From positions 1,178,001-1,242,000 of the forward strand of contig NZ_CP047475.1 in assembly GCF_010587385.1 (NCBI RefSeq): 64,000 nucleotides of DNA, read 5' to 3'. Shown here piece after piece: positions 1 through 9,429 of the stretch. A program made the position numbers and the translations under genes. Positions within the stretch are counted from its first letter, which is position 1; each line of letters begins with the position of its first letter. The notes beneath the pieces are model-generated. The model was not told where the DNA came from. It worked only from the letters and a program-made list of their open reading frames with translations, and did no database searches. The DNA is from Vibrio astriarenae (GTDB lineage Bacteria > Pseudomonadota > Gammaproteobacteria > Enterobacterales > Vibrionaceae).

Positions 1-1164
1 ATGGACAGCGTTGAGGTAGTCAGTGTTGGCAAGGTTGGTTACCGCCCATGAGGAGTTTTGATTCCACATTTTACCAAATGGGATGACGCGTGACTCCCAG
101 CGAAAGCGAGCGGTAGCGTTTTTATTGGTGCGGTTTTTGTACTCTGTCCATGAGAGGTAGTTGTCGCCGTTCAAATCGGCGCTGACATCAAAGCCACGAA
201 CTTTGCGCCAACGTTCGATCTGTTGGCCACTCGCTGTTTGTATTGGAGCATCTTGAGGTTTAACGGTGGGAAAGCTGTTCTTTAGCTTTATTTCATCGAT
301 CTTAGGTCTGTTGTCAGGGTTGGTATCTTTCCAACGTATTCTGGTGACAAAAAGACGACCGCCATCGCGAACAAAGGTAGAGCCGAAATACTGCCCACCG
401 CCATAGCTGCTTCCGGTAGCGTCATGCGTCGTTGCTCTAACCCAATCCTCAGGCAGATTCCAAATGACATTCTGGCTTTCTGTCATCCCAAGCGTTTTGT
501 CTTTTTTGATGTCAAATTGTGACCATTCTGTCACCTGCCCACGTCCGTCGACGGCCGAAGGGTATTCAATGACGAATTCGCCACCCTGAGCATATTGGGA
601 GAATTTGAACATCAGGCGATCGAACTGCTCTGAGTGGTATACATAAAGCGCGCCACCTTGCTGATAGTGCTCAAAAACATCAGCGTTCCAAGGCGGTTGC
701 TGATAGAGCAAGAAGCCAGCATGATCGTCGTTGGTGGTATAGCCCACTATCATTGGTTTACGGTTGATTAGGGTACTTTCGCCATGGGTACTGTCTACTT
801 CAGCTAGGATGGTGTCTTCAGTAAAATGCAGGAAGTAGTCTTCAAAGTTGATGCCATTGGCTTCTGCTTCATTCCTCAAATTGTTCTCTAGCCATCCATT
901 ATTGAGCTCCATCTTTTGATTGTACATGTAACCGACCGCATTGGTTTGTTCGTTTTGGTGTCGCTCAGAGTAGGAACCGAACACTAAGTCGCTATTTGTT
1001 AACTCCCAATCGATAGTTTCATCTGCGGACAGTGTGTTGCCTTGAAGGTCTTGTCCTTGTTGATGCAGCCCGGGAAGAACGAGAGCAGTCTTGGTCGTGG
1101 GTTCGTTTTCTGCCAATAGATAGAATGGGCATAGAGAGATAATGCAGAAAGTGATTTTACCCAT
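1..1164 (-). CDS. Secreted protein of unknown function with an EF-hand loop (3' end cut off by the window)
   Basis: The frame runs open from an ATG at 1164 to the left edge of the window, 388 codons with no stop, so the C-terminus is missing. The start is supported by an AAGGATTT ribosome binding site. Residues 1-18 look like a Sec signal peptide (MGKITFCIISLCPFYLLA). Around residues 330-341 the loop DLNGDNYLSWTE fits the calcium-binding EF-hand / dockerin consensus (D1, N3, D5, L8, E12). The rest is rich in Trp, Asn and Gly and suggests an extracellular beta-rich protein, but I do not recognise the family. No neighbour shares its job. Export and calcium binding are inferences from motifs only. 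Confidence 0.75.
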   Translation of the reverse strand, partial: MGKITFCIISLCPFYLLAENEPTTKTALVLPGLHQQGQDLQGNTLSADETIDWELTNSDLVFGSYSERHQNEQTNAVGYMYNQKMELNNGWLENNLRNEAEANGINFEDYFLHFTEDTILAEVDSTHGESTLINRKPMIVGYTTNDDHAGFLLYQQPPWNADVFEHYQQGGALYVYHSEQFDRLMFKFSQYAQGGEFVIEYPSAVDGRGQVTEWSQFDIKKDKTLGMTESQNVIWNLPEDWVRATTHDATGSSYGGGQYFGSTFVRDGGRLFVTRIRWKDTNPDNRPKIDEIKLKNSFPTVKPQDAPIQTASGQQIERWRKVRGFDVSADLNGDNYLSWTEYKNRTNKNATARFRWESRVIPFGKMWNQNSSWAVTNLANTDYLNAVH

Positions 1165-1419
1165 GGTACTTAAATCCTTTGTCCAGAGCTTTGCCGCTAG
1201 GGGCGTTTCTCAAAATGAGAATAAAGTTGACATTCAAAACGAAGTTTGAGTATTGGTGACAAAGGGGGATTCGACAAGCTTGGAGGGCTATTAAGCATTA
1301 GAAAAGTATGAGCTTTCAACTATGAGACAATAATAATGTGGTTCACTGACTTAGGATTAAGAAGGGGGAAAAGAAAGTGATTCATCGCAAAATGAGAGTC
1401 AATTTGAGAAATAAAAAGC

Positions 1420-1454
1420 CCAAATAAAACGCCTTTACTCTGTGAGTAAAGGCG
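1420..1454 (-). terminator. Rho-independent terminator of the zinc-ribbon gene
   Basis: An 11-bp perfect stem (CGCCTTTACTC / GAGTAAAGGCG, 1430-1440 and 1444-1454) has a 3-nt loop. Read on the minus strand it is followed by TTTTATTT. It lies about 45 bp past the stop of the gene at 1500-1685. Confidence 0.85.
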
Positions 1455-1499
1455 TTAGGAATGAGTCGTCATCTCTGTGGTGTCGTCACCTGTTTGGGC

Positions 1500-1685
1500 T
1501 TATAGACTTGCTTGTTGTGTCTTAGCTCGCTGTGCTAACTCATCAAGATTGAACAGGCGTACGTCAATCTTGGCTAAAGACATGCACTCTTTGCAAGAGT
1601 GATGGTGTTTTCCATCAACGTACTCTAATTTGCTCACTCGCCTTGATTCTTTGCACCAGTCGCATTGACCAAAATGGGTCTTCAT
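1500..1685 (-). CDS. Small zinc-ribbon-like protein, function unknown
   Basis: This is a 61-residue protein. I place the start at the ATG at 1685 because GGGGAGA lies a few bases upstream; an upstream ATG at 1700 overlaps that site. It has two Cys pairs, CDWC near residue 8 and CKEC near residue 33, which suggests one bound zinc. A basic, His-containing stretch lies between them and a charged helix follows. It stands alone, with its own terminator. I do not recognise the family. Possible roles are RNA binding or protein-protein contact; neither is shown by the sequence. Confidence 0.7.
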   Translation of the reverse strand: MKTHFGQCDWCKESRRVSKLEYVDGKHHHSCKECMSLAKIDVRLFNLDELAQRAKTQQASL

Positions 1686-1842
1686 ACATTCTCCCCTCAT
1701 TCACGCAGTTATTCTTATTCGTTGTGATTATATCTTCTAATTTGTATGACTTTATTATGCCACTTGCACGCGGTGTTCGAGCGACATACATGTGAACTAT
1801 ATGTTAAATTTGCGGCATATGCCCGATATGACCAATAAATAA

Positions 1843-2784
1843 TCAGGCTTTTTCAGTGTGATGCTTGATTAAGAGCGTGAACGCAGTGTTGATGGATTTC
1901 ATCTTTTCACTATCACCGTGGCGGTCTGGGTGGTAGCGGTGCGAGAGCTTTTTGTATTGACGTTTTATTTCCTCAGGCGAGGGGATTGTCTTTGGTGTAT
2001 AACCAAAAATACGGCAGGCCTGTAGGAGCCTTTTATCCGGGGTAGCGCTGGCTACTTTGTAAGCTTTTTGCTGTGGCTCTCGGTGGTTTACGTGCTCATA
2101 CTGAGCGATTAAGCGTTGTGCCTTTTTTAGTTGTTGGGTTTGACGGCTAATTTGCTCTTTTTGTGAGGCGATTTGCTGCTGCAAATCGGTGTGATCGATA
2201 CTTTTAATGACATCTCTAGCGCGCTTTAGAATGGTTATAGTCGCAATCAAACCTAAAGACAGAAACCCAATAACTAGATAACTAAGCCATAAGTGGATTG
2301 AGGAATCACGGTCAGCATTTATGGTTTGTCCATCTTCACTATCATTGACTTCTATGGTTGGCAGGTTAGCAAGTTGGGCTTTTTTTGAGTCGTTGAATTT
2401 GCGCTCGAGTAAATGGTAGTACTTTGATCGAGCTTCTGGAGATTGCTCTTCGATAACGCCATACATCGCAATAGCCAAGTCGAGTGCTGCTGGTTGAGTT
2501 AACGAGAGTGCTTCTAGTTTTTCAGCTAACGCAAGTTGGCTAGATAAGTGTTGCTCAAATGCATTGGCAACAAGAAGTTTATCGAACCACTCTTGATCGC
2601 GAATAAGTGAAGCGTCAGCTAAATACAGATCTACTAATTGTTGTTGAGCGGAAGTGTCACCAAGGTCTGCTTTACGCTCTATTTGGGCGAGGGCTTCGGA
2701 ATCGATGTTGGTATGTAGAGTATCGGCCTTAGTGGGAATTAACAGGCCAATACTCAATGACAAGATGATCAGCAGACGTTGCAC
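1843..2784 (-). CDS. Membrane-anchored J-domain (DnaJ-like) co-chaperone
   Basis: The 313-residue protein starts with a signal peptide (MQRLLIILSLSIGLLIPTKA). A helical, presumably periplasmic segment follows (about 25-160), then one membrane span near 165-187 (LWLSYLVIGFLSLGLI), a Gln/Lys-rich coiled coil (about 195-235) and a C-terminal J domain (about 250-313). The J domain carries the HPD tripeptide (YHPDRHGD) that stimulates Hsp70 ATPase. The layout puts the J domain in the cytoplasm, so DnaK would be recruited to the inner membrane. The ATG overlaps the stop codon of the preceding DUF2786 gene by one base, so the two are probably translated together. The client is unknown. Confidence 0.85.
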   Translation of the reverse strand: MQRLLIILSLSIGLLIPTKADTLHTNIDSEALAQIERKADLGDTSAQQQLVDLYLADASLIRDQEWFDKLLVANAFEQHLSSQLALAEKLEALSLTQPAALDLAIAMYGVIEEQSPEARSKYYHLLERKFNDSKKAQLANLPTIEVNDSEDGQTINADRDSSIHLWLSYLVIGFLSLGLIATITILKRARDVIKSIDHTDLQQQIASQKEQISRQTQQLKKAQRLIAQYEHVNHREPQQKAYKVASATPDKRLLQACRIFGYTPKTIPSPEEIKRQYKKLSHRYHPDRHGDSEKMKSINTAFTLLIKHHTEKA

Positions 2785-3470
2785 TATTTTTCTAACATCT
2801 TGGGTGCTTGTGCACCATCAATAGGTCGGTTAACAGAAACCGTTCTGCCTTTTTTGAGACCTTTCTCGTAGTCGTCAGTTAAGTTCTTCATCGCCTCTTT
2901 TAACTGTTGCTTAAATGTTTCGCGGTCGATGTTTTTAAACTCTTTATCAATGTAGTCATTGATCTTGTTTGCGGATTCTTCATCAGGCGTGATCACTGGA
3001 AGTTTTTCTAAAGCGCCTTCAACCCAACCAGAGACAAAGCTGTTTACACGTCGGGTCACTTCAGTGGAGGGCGTGCCACTGCCAGCAAAGCTATTACGAA
3101 ATTGCCCCGTTTGTTCGTTGAGCTCTCGATAAATGATATCGAATGCGAAAGCCGCAAAGATGGCGCGATCGGCTTCGCCAATAAATTCCGCTTTCTTCAA
3201 ACCTTTGTGATTGAGCAATACAGCCTCAACACCAAACTTGGTGTTAATACCTCGGATCACGCGTAGTAGTGTCGAGCTTACATTCGCTGGTAATAGGTGA
3301 GAGGAGAGTGTTTTACCGAGCTTAATAAACTCGATGTCATCTTTGTCCAAGCCATACTTCAACATGAGACGGTGAGCCATTTTGATGGCATTAGCCGCTT
3401 CGTTGACGTTAGCAGAATTACCAAGCTCTAGACACTTCGCAATTTTCTTTAAGGCTTTTTGTTTACTCAT
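2784..3470 (-). CDS. DUF2786 domain-containing protein
   Basis: This 228-residue protein has no signal peptide or membrane segment. The N-terminal 40 residues (KALKKIAKCLELGNSANVNE, then a helix with AHRLMLKYGLD) match the DUF2786 motif found in many bacterial and phage proteins. The middle (about 60-130) resembles the DUF7168-type region that usually follows it, and the C-terminus is a charged helix. The family has no proven biochemical role. The gene is the first of a two-gene operon with the membrane J-protein, so it may be a client or partner of that chaperone; this is inference from gene order only. Confidence 0.8.
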   Translation of the reverse strand: MSKQKALKKIAKCLELGNSANVNEAANAIKMAHRLMLKYGLDKDDIEFIKLGKTLSSHLLPANVSSTLLRVIRGINTKFGVEAVLLNHKGLKKAEFIGEADRAIFAAFAFDIIYRELNEQTGQFRNSFAGSGTPSTEVTRRVNSFVSGWVEGALEKLPVITPDEESANKINDYIDKEFKNIDRETFKQQLKEAMKNLTDDYEKGLKKGRTVSVNRPIDGAQAPKMLEK

Positions 3471-3544
3471 GAAGACTTTACAACAGACAAAAATAAAAGA
3501 GCGGTATTCTACCTTTTTTTGTCCAAAAACGGAAATTAAGAAAG

Positions 3545-3581
3545 TGAAAAAGCCCGAGTATACGGCGATATAGTCGGGCTT
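3545..3581 (-). terminator. Terminator downstream of the DUF3334 gene
   Basis: An AAGCCCGA / TCGGGCTT stem with a 16-nt loop (arms about 3550-3557 and 3574-3581) reads on the minus strand into CTTTTTCAC. It lies 33 bp past the stop of the gene ending at 3614 and shields the next minus-strand operon. Confidence 0.75.
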
Positions 3582-3613
3582 CTTTGTTATAGAACTTTAT
3601 CAGTTACAACAGC

Positions 3614-4294
3614 TTAGATACCTAGTTCATCAAGAAGGTCGGTAGGGTCGTCATTTGATTTCTTCTCTTCTTTCTTTGGCTGGTTCATCGCCTTTTGAGT
3701 GGCTTCTAGAATGTCATCTGGACACTCATCTTCCGCTACTTCAAACTCTTCTAGTTGAATGAACTCGGTTTTATCCATGGCTAATTCTAAATAGAAAATG
3801 TTGTTCTTTTCTGTTGAGAAGGTCACGCGACGTGCCTGAGGTCGGTCTAAGTTCGTATCTACTGAAAGGATCACCTGCTTGTTTAGAGACAGCATTTTGG
3901 GCTGGTTTTGCGTAATGTTAGTTTGTAGCTCTTTGCGTATTTTGTTGGTGAAGTCACCGACAAGCTGATTCATCAACTCACCCAGTACGTCGCCTACTTC
4001 GTCAGAGGTGTGAAGTACTGCCAGCTCGTCTTCTGGCATACCCATGTTGCGCATATAGTTAGTGTAAAGCTCTAACGCTGCTTTCGAGGTGAAGTTTATG
4101 ACGACTAACCCAGAAAAACCGCCATCAAACAGTACAAAGCAGCCGAAGTCCGGTTTTAACGCAGTTTTGTTGATTTTCTGCACCATAGCAGAATAAGTGA
4201 CGTTGGAGCCCGTGGCTGAAGTGAGTACTCCCGATACTGACTGACAAAGTTTTAACAGAATGTCTTCTGTCGTTACTATTTTGTTTTTCTTCAT
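3614..4294 (-). CDS. DUF3334 family protein (CheC/CheX-like fold)
   Basis: The 226-residue soluble protein matches the DUF3334 family of gammaproteobacteria. The central stretch DEVGDVLGELMNQLVGDFTN (about 98-117) has the Glu...Asn arrangement of CheX/CheC-type phosphatases of CheY, and similar sequences occur in flagellar switch proteins. The last 30 residues are acidic and Lys-rich and look disordered. It stands alone with its own terminator. A role in chemotaxis or motility signalling is therefore plausible but not established; the experimental function of DUF3334 is unknown to me. Confidence 0.8.
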   Translation of the reverse strand: MKKNKIVTTEDILLKLCQSVSGVLTSATGSNVTYSAMVQKINKTALKPDFGCFVLFDGGFSGLVVINFTSKAALELYTNYMRNMGMPEDELAVLHTSDEVGDVLGELMNQLVGDFTNKIRKELQTNITQNQPKMLSLNKQVILSVDTNLDRPQARRVTFSTEKNNIFYLELAMDKTEFIQLEEFEVAEDECPDDILEATQKAMNQPKKEEKKSNDDPTDLLDELGI

Positions 4295-4497
4295 GATGTT
4301 GCTCTAATTGACGGCATTTCATGCCGTTTTAATCTATTTTTTGCTGCTTGTGCGTACAAATACTTAGTCGCTCGCATTTTGGCATTGTAATAGTGTTTTG
4401 AACACCTTTTTAAATGTTGTAAAGTGATGTGAATCAACATTTAATTTTAACGGAAACTTGGTTACACGCCGTTCTCGTACCAAGGAGCAGGAAGCTT

Positions 4498-7400
4498 ATG
4501 TTACCCAGACTTCATTCGAAGACCGATGTCGATCCCGTCGTCTCATCTTATCTATCGACACTAAAGGCTAAAGGCTTTAGCGGAGATATTGAAACTCAAT
4601 ATTCCAGTCGTCTAGCAGTCGCTACCGACAACAGTGTTTATCAACAGTTGCCTGAAGCGGTTGTTCATCCTAAAACAACTCAAGATGTTGTATTAATTGG
4701 GGAAGTCAGTAGCCAGCCGGAATTCGAGCGAGTGACTTTTTCTCCTCGGGGAGGTGGCACAGGGACCAACGGTCAATCATTGACAAAAGGGGTGGTGGTC
4801 GATCTTTCACGTCACATGAACAAAATCCTTGAGGTCAATCAAGAAGAGGGTTGGGTACGCGTCCAAACAGGAGTGATCAAAGATCAACTTAATGATGCGG
4901 TGCGCCCGTATGGGTTCTTCTTTTCTCCTGATTTGTCCACCAGCAATCGGGCTACCATTGGTGGCATGATTAACACAGATGCTTCCGGGCAAGGCTCTCT
5001 AAAGTACGGTAAAACCTCTGATCACGTGTTGTCATTGCAGGCGGTATTTGCTGATGGCTCCATCCTTGAGTCTGGCTCTGAAGAGGCAGTCGCTGATAAG
5101 GGGACTTTTGCTTTAAAAGCGTTGCAAGTCACAGAATCTGTTTGTCGTGATTACCGCCCACAAATAGAAGCGAAGTTTCCACCGCTTAACCGCTTTTTGA
5201 CGGGCTATGACCTAAAAAATGCAATTTCTGATAGTGGTGAGTTCGATTTAACCCGAGTGCTGTGCGGCGCCGAAGGTTCATTAGCCTTCATTACAGAAGC
5301 CAAGTTGAACCTAACTCCCATTCCCAAGGCCAGAACACTGGTCAACGTAAAGTACGATACCTTCGATTCAGCGTTGCGCAATGCACCGTTTATGGTAGAG
5401 GCTAACGCGTTGTCTGTTGAGACCGTTGATTCGAAAGTACTGAATTTAGCTAAGCAAGATATTGTATGGCATACGGTCAGTGACCTGTTACAAGATGTTC
5501 CCGGTAAAGAAATGCTTGGCATCAATATGGTGGAGTTTGCCGGTGAAAACACTGAAGAGACGGCAGCGCAAGTCAGTGCTTTGACCGCCAAGTTAGACCA
5601 ACTGATCAATGACGGTGAGTCTGGCCTGATTGGCTATCAAGTGTGTGATGAACTTGCCGGTATCAATCGTATTTACAACATGCGTAAAAAAGCAGTGGGG
5701 TTGTTAGGGGCGGCGAAGGGTAAGGCGAAGCCGGTTGCGTTTGCCGAAGATACCTGTGTGCCACCTGAGAATCTCGCTGACTTTATTGCAGAGTTTAGAC
5801 AGCTTCTCGATAAACAGAATTTGAATTATGGCATGTTTGGTCACGTTGATGCTGGTGTGTTGCACGTTCGCCCAGCGCTCGATTTGTGTGATCCAATGCA
5901 AGAGCAACTGATGCACCAAATTTCTGATCAAGTGGTTCAGCTGGTGGCGAAGTATGGCGGCCTAATGTGGGGTGAACACGGTAAAGGATTCCGATCAGAG
6001 TATGGCCCCGAGTTTTTTGGTGAAGAGTTGTTTAATCAGCTGCGCCGAGTAAAGGCGGCGTTTGACCCCCATAACAAGATGAACCCAGGCAAGATATGCA
6101 CGCCGTTAGATAGCCAAGCCGATTTGGTTAAGGTAACCGATACTAAGCGCGGTTATTATGATCGCCAAATCGACGTCAAAGTTCGAGACAGCTTTAAGGC
6201 GGCAATGGAGTGTAACGGCAATGGCTTGTGTTTTAATTACGATACGAGCTCTCCGATGTGTCCTTCAATGAAGGTCACCGCAGATAGAAGGCATTCACCA
6301 AAAGGTCGAGCCGGGTTAGTCCGTGAATGGCTGCGCCAACTTTCAGAGCAAGGTGTAGACATACTCGATGTTGAACAAGCCTCACTACACAAATCAGCCT
6401 CGATAAAAGAGATGATTGAGCGTGTGCGTAATACGTTAAACAAGCGACATGAATACGATTTTTCGCATGAAGTGTATGAGGCGATGAATGGGTGTTTGGC
6501 TTGTAAAGCGTGTGCTAGCCAGTGCCCGATTAAGGTCGATGTTCCGAGTTTCCGTTCACGTTTCCTCAATGCCTACTACAGCCGCTACCAACGCCCTGCG
6601 AAAGATTACCTCGTGGCCAATATTGAGACGTTACTGCCAGTGATGGGAGCGATGCCAGCGGTGACCAATGCAGTGCTTAAACAGGGTTGGGTTCAGTCGT
6701 TAACAGAGAAAACGGTGGGCTATATTGATGCGCCTCTTTTGTCCGTACCTACGCTAAAGCAGAGAGCATCGGCTTATGAAGTGTTTGACTTGCAAGCTTT
6801 GAGTGCCGTGGCACCAAGTGAGCGTGAAGACTATGTGTTGATTGTTCAAGACCCTTTTACGAGCTTTTATGATGCAGAGGTTGTTGAAGATTTTTGTCTC
6901 CTCGTAAGGAAATTGGGCAAAACCCCAGTGATGCTGCCATTCAAACCGAATGGCAAAGCGCAACATATCAAAGGTTTTCTAAAGCAGTTTGCCAAGGGGG
7001 CAAAAGATACGGCGACATTCCTTGATACTGTAGCAAACCTCAATATTCCAATGGTGGGCGTTGACCCTGCACTCGTGCTTTGCTATCGCGATGAATATAA
7101 TGAGATTCTTGCCGAGGCCAGGGGAGAGTTTGACGTATTGACTGCGCATGAATGGCTACTCCCTCGCCTGAACGCTTTTGATCACCACACAACGAACAGT
7201 GAGCCTTGGTACCTGTTTGCCCACTGCACCGAAAAGACCAAGTTACCCAATGCCGAAAAAGAGTGGGGCGCGATTTTCCAGCATTTTGGCGCAGTGCTTA
7301 ACACGGTCGCTGTCGGGTGCTGTGGAATGGCTGGAACCTTTGGCCATGAGTCTGACAAACTGCAAATGTCGAAAGACATCTACGGCCTAAGTTGGAAGGG

Positions 7401-7527
7401 GAATTTAGACGTATTGCCAAAAGAGCGCTGTCTCGTCACAGGCTATTCTTGTCGCAGCCAGGTCAAACGTTTTGAAAATGTAAAAACGCTCCACCCAGTA
7501 CAAGCACTACTCAGACACTTAGATTAA
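4498..7527 (+). CDS. ydiJ: YdiJ-type FAD / 4Fe-4S D-2-hydroxyacid dehydrogenase
   Basis: The 1009-residue protein (E. coli YdiJ is about 1018) oxidises a D-2-hydroxyacid (D-lactate or D-2-hydroxyglutarate type) and passes electrons to the membrane chain. The N-terminal half is a PCMH-type FAD domain (PKTTQDV, then PRGGGTGTNGQSL and GAEGSLAFITEA) followed by an FAD-oxidase C domain (FGHVDAGVLHVRP, WGEHGKGFRSEYG, HNKMNPGKI). The C-terminal half has two Fe-S Cys clusters (CNGNGLC...MCP and CLACKACASQCP) and a CCG-type domain (VGCCGMAGTFGHE). I chose the ATG at 4498, preceded by AAGGAG, over an in-frame ATG 69 bp upstream that has no such site. The gene is single with its own terminator. Exact substrate is not decidable from sequence. 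Confidence 0.93.
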   Translation: MLPRLHSKTDVDPVVSSYLSTLKAKGFSGDIETQYSSRLAVATDNSVYQQLPEAVVHPKTTQDVVLIGEVSSQPEFERVTFSPRGGGTGTNGQSLTKGVVVDLSRHMNKILEVNQEEGWVRVQTGVIKDQLNDAVRPYGFFFSPDLSTSNRATIGGMINTDASGQGSLKYGKTSDHVLSLQAVFADGSILESGSEEAVADKGTFALKALQVTESVCRDYRPQIEAKFPPLNRFLTGYDLKNAISDSGEFDLTRVLCGAEGSLAFITEAKLNLTPIPKARTLVNVKYDTFDSALRNAPFMVEANALSVETVDSKVLNLAKQDIVWHTVSDLLQDVPGKEMLGINMVEFAGENTEETAAQVSALTAKLDQLINDGESGLIGYQVCDELAGINRIYNMRKKAVGLLGAAKGKAKPVAFAEDTCVPPENLADFIAEFRQLLDKQNLNYGMFGHVDAGVLHVRPALDLCDPMQEQLMHQISDQVVQLVAKYGGLMWGEHGKGFRSEYGPEFFGEELFNQLRRVKAAFDPHNKMNPGKICTPLDSQADLVKVTDTKRGYYDRQIDVKVRDSFKAAMECNGNGLCFNYDTSSPMCPSMKVTADRRHSPKGRAGLVREWLRQLSEQGVDILDVEQASLHKSASIKEMIERVRNTLNKRHEYDFSHEVYEAMNGCLACKACASQCPIKVDVPSFRSRFLNAYYSRYQRPAKDYLVANIETLLPVMGAMPAVTNAVLKQGWVQSLTEKTVGYIDAPLLSVPTLKQRASAYEVFDLQALSAVAPSEREDYVLIVQDPFTSFYDAEVVEDFCLLVRKLGKTPVMLPFKPNGKAQHIKGFLKQFAKGAKDTATFLDTVANLNIPMVGVDPALVLCYRDEYNEILAEARGEFDVLTAHEWLLPRLNAFDHHTTNSEPWYLFAHCTEKTKLPNAEKEWGAIFQHFGAVLNTVAVGCCGMAGTFGHESDKLQMSKDIYGLSWKGNLDVLPKERCLVTGYSCRSQVKRFENVKTLHPVQALLRHLD

Positions 7528-7553
7528 ATTACTAACAAAATCATTAGTATACA

Positions 7554-7585
7554 AAGCCGCTTTCCGATTGGAGGCGGCTTTTCTA
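7554..7585 (+). terminator. Terminator of ydiJ
   Basis: The AAGCCGC / GCGGCTT stem extends inward through TTCC/GGAG to a GATT loop and is followed by TTCTAT. It sits about 27 bp after the ydiJ stop. Confidence 0.8.
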
Positions 7586-7726
7586 TACTTAATCTATCGC
7601 GTATTTGAGACAATATATGCGTTTATTTAGATTCGATCGCATTTGTAGGCTTAAATCCGCCATCCATGTTCAACGCTTCGACGTACTAACGTAGTATGCG
7701 AGTGCAAATTATCTAAGGATCGGAAC

Positions 7727-9361
7727 ATGAAGCACACAATAGTATTTAGCTCGATAGTCGCGAGCCTGTCATTGGCTGCAATTCCCGCGGTCGCCTCTAC
7801 ACCCTCTGCTCGTATTATTGATGGTACTCCAGCTCCTGAAGGAGAATGGCCTTTTATTGGAGCGTTGATACAGAAAGGATTTTCTGCAAGTCAGGGGCAG
7901 ATCTGCGGAGCCAGCTACCTTGGAGGGAGATATGTGCTAACTGCGGCACATTGTGTGGAAAATACTTCTTCGGGGGATATTGAACTGCTGTTCGGAGTCA
8001 ATGATCTCGATGATGAAAATCAAGGCACGAGAGTCGGTGTCAATAATATCTATATTCACGAGTTATTTGATTCAGACCGACTTCTTTATGATATTGCGGT
8101 ATTGGAACTTCCCCGAGAACTCACCTCGGATGAGGCCGACGCAGTCCGTCTTGCTCCCGAAGGGCGTCTTGAAGAGCTCTATATGTCGGGTGATGTGACG
8201 CTTACCGTAGCGGGTTGGGGCACGATTGAGCCTAGTGGTAGTACAGTGCGCCCGGATAGTCTTCAAGAGCTTGATATAAACCTCGTCAGTCGTGAAGAGT
8301 GCAACGCAGTGTATGGAGAGATCCCTGCGCAAAACTTTTGTGCTGGAACGCCCTCAGAGGGTCAAGATAGCTGTCGAGGTGATAGTGGCGGTCCAATTGT
8401 AATCAAAGATACGGGTGAACAACTCGGTTGGGTGAGTTGGGGTGATCGCTTTTGCGGCAGAGCTGGCTCTTATGGTGTTTACGCAGATGCGGGCTTTTTT
8501 CAAGGTTGGCTGAGTCAGTTTAATATTGGACTCAGCTACACCCAGAACGAACACATTGGGTATTTTGAGCCGGGAACGGTGTTAGACCACGTATTTACCT
8601 ACACAAATACCGGGACTCGAAGTGCGAGTTTGTCGAATTTTAATTTATCGGGAACCACTTCAACTCAACCAGCCATATTATCGAATACTTGTAGCGCCGA
8701 TGAACTATTAGGTGGAGAAAGCTGTCAGGTCGATGTACAACTTCCAGTAGACGGTTTTGCAGAGTTTTCTGTTACGTTGTCAACAGATTTGTCAGTGGCG
8801 GGAGAGTCACAAACTCTGTCTAGCCAAGTTAGATATGAAGGCGTAGTGCAGTCTAGTCAGACTCTCAAAGATGCAATTACTTTCGATTATGATGCCGTTT
8901 ATGTCAATGATAAGCCATGGATTGCGGCAACTGACGGTATTCGTTCTGGAGAGATTGGGGATGGGCAGCAGTCTGTCGTTGTCATAGAGGGTGTTCCGCA
9001 AGGTTATTTATCACTAGACGTTACAGTATCGAGTGAAAACGGCTTTGACGTGCTAACAGCAAGAGTTAATGATACGGAACTTGACGATATATCCGGAGAA
9101 GAACAGTTCTCGGCTCGTTTGACTTTACCTCAGACTAGCAACACAGTTCGATTTGCTTACGCCAAAGATGGCTCTACAGCCGCGGGTGATGACCGTGCTT
9201 TATTGACGAATATGCGTTTTAGTGCTCCGGATAGTAATCCACAAGTAATTGATGGTGGTAGTGGTGGAGCAGTCAATGGTTTCTGGTTATTCTTGTTAGG
9301 GTTGCCATTAGTTAGACGTTTATATCGTCACGATATCAAGCTGACAACACCACAGCTATAA
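7727..9361 (+). CDS. vesB: Secreted trypsin-like serine protease with GlyGly-CTERM tail (VesB-like)
   Basis: The 544-residue protein has a signal peptide (cleavage probably after VAS, residue 24) and a chymotrypsin-fold domain. The triad is visible: His75 (TAAHC), Asp122 (YDIAVLEL) and Ser220 (GDSGGP). Asp214 lies six residues before Ser220 and predicts cleavage after Lys/Arg. IIDGTP after Arg29 is the expected zymogen cleavage site. A beta-rich C-terminal region (about 270-505) follows. The tail (GGSGGAVNGFWLFLLG, then RRLYRH) is a GlyGly-CTERM signal that rhombosortase cuts after type II secretion. V. cholerae VesB sits in the same neighbourhood (after a YdiJ-type gene), which supports orthology. 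Rhombosortase is not in this window. Confidence 0.9.
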   Translation: MKHTIVFSSIVASLSLAAIPAVASTPSARIIDGTPAPEGEWPFIGALIQKGFSASQGQICGASYLGGRYVLTAAHCVENTSSGDIELLFGVNDLDDENQGTRVGVNNIYIHELFDSDRLLYDIAVLELPRELTSDEADAVRLAPEGRLEELYMSGDVTLTVAGWGTIEPSGSTVRPDSLQELDINLVSREECNAVYGEIPAQNFCAGTPSEGQDSCRGDSGGPIVIKDTGEQLGWVSWGDRFCGRAGSYGVYADAGFFQGWLSQFNIGLSYTQNEHIGYFEPGTVLDHVFTYTNTGTRSASLSNFNLSGTTSTQPAILSNTCSADELLGGESCQVDVQLPVDGFAEFSVTLSTDLSVAGESQTLSSQVRYEGVVQSSQTLKDAITFDYDAVYVNDKPWIAATDGIRSGEIGDGQQSVVVIEGVPQGYLSLDVTVSSENGFDVLTARVNDTELDDISGEEQFSARLTLPQTSNTVRFAYAKDGSTAAGDDRALLTNMRFSAPDSNPQVIDGGSGGAVNGFWLFLLGLPLVRRLYRHDIKLTTPQL

Positions 9362-9378
9362 AGAAGTGAAATGCAAAA

Positions 9379-9405
9379 GGGCTCACGTAACAATGAGCCC
9401 TCATT
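9379..9405. terminator. Convergent terminator between the protease and DUF3581 genes
   Basis: A 7-bp GGGCTCA / TGAGCCC stem with an 8-nt loop serves both strands: minus-strand reading ends in CTTTTGC, plus-strand reading in TCATTCGTT. It lies between two converging genes. Confidence 0.7.
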
Positions 9406-9429
9406 CGTTAATCTCATGAACTAAAGCAA

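Noticed and set aside
5205..5609. Antisense frame of 134 codons inside ydiJ
   Set aside because: It mirrors the codon structure of ydiJ on the other strand, with no start signals or family features.
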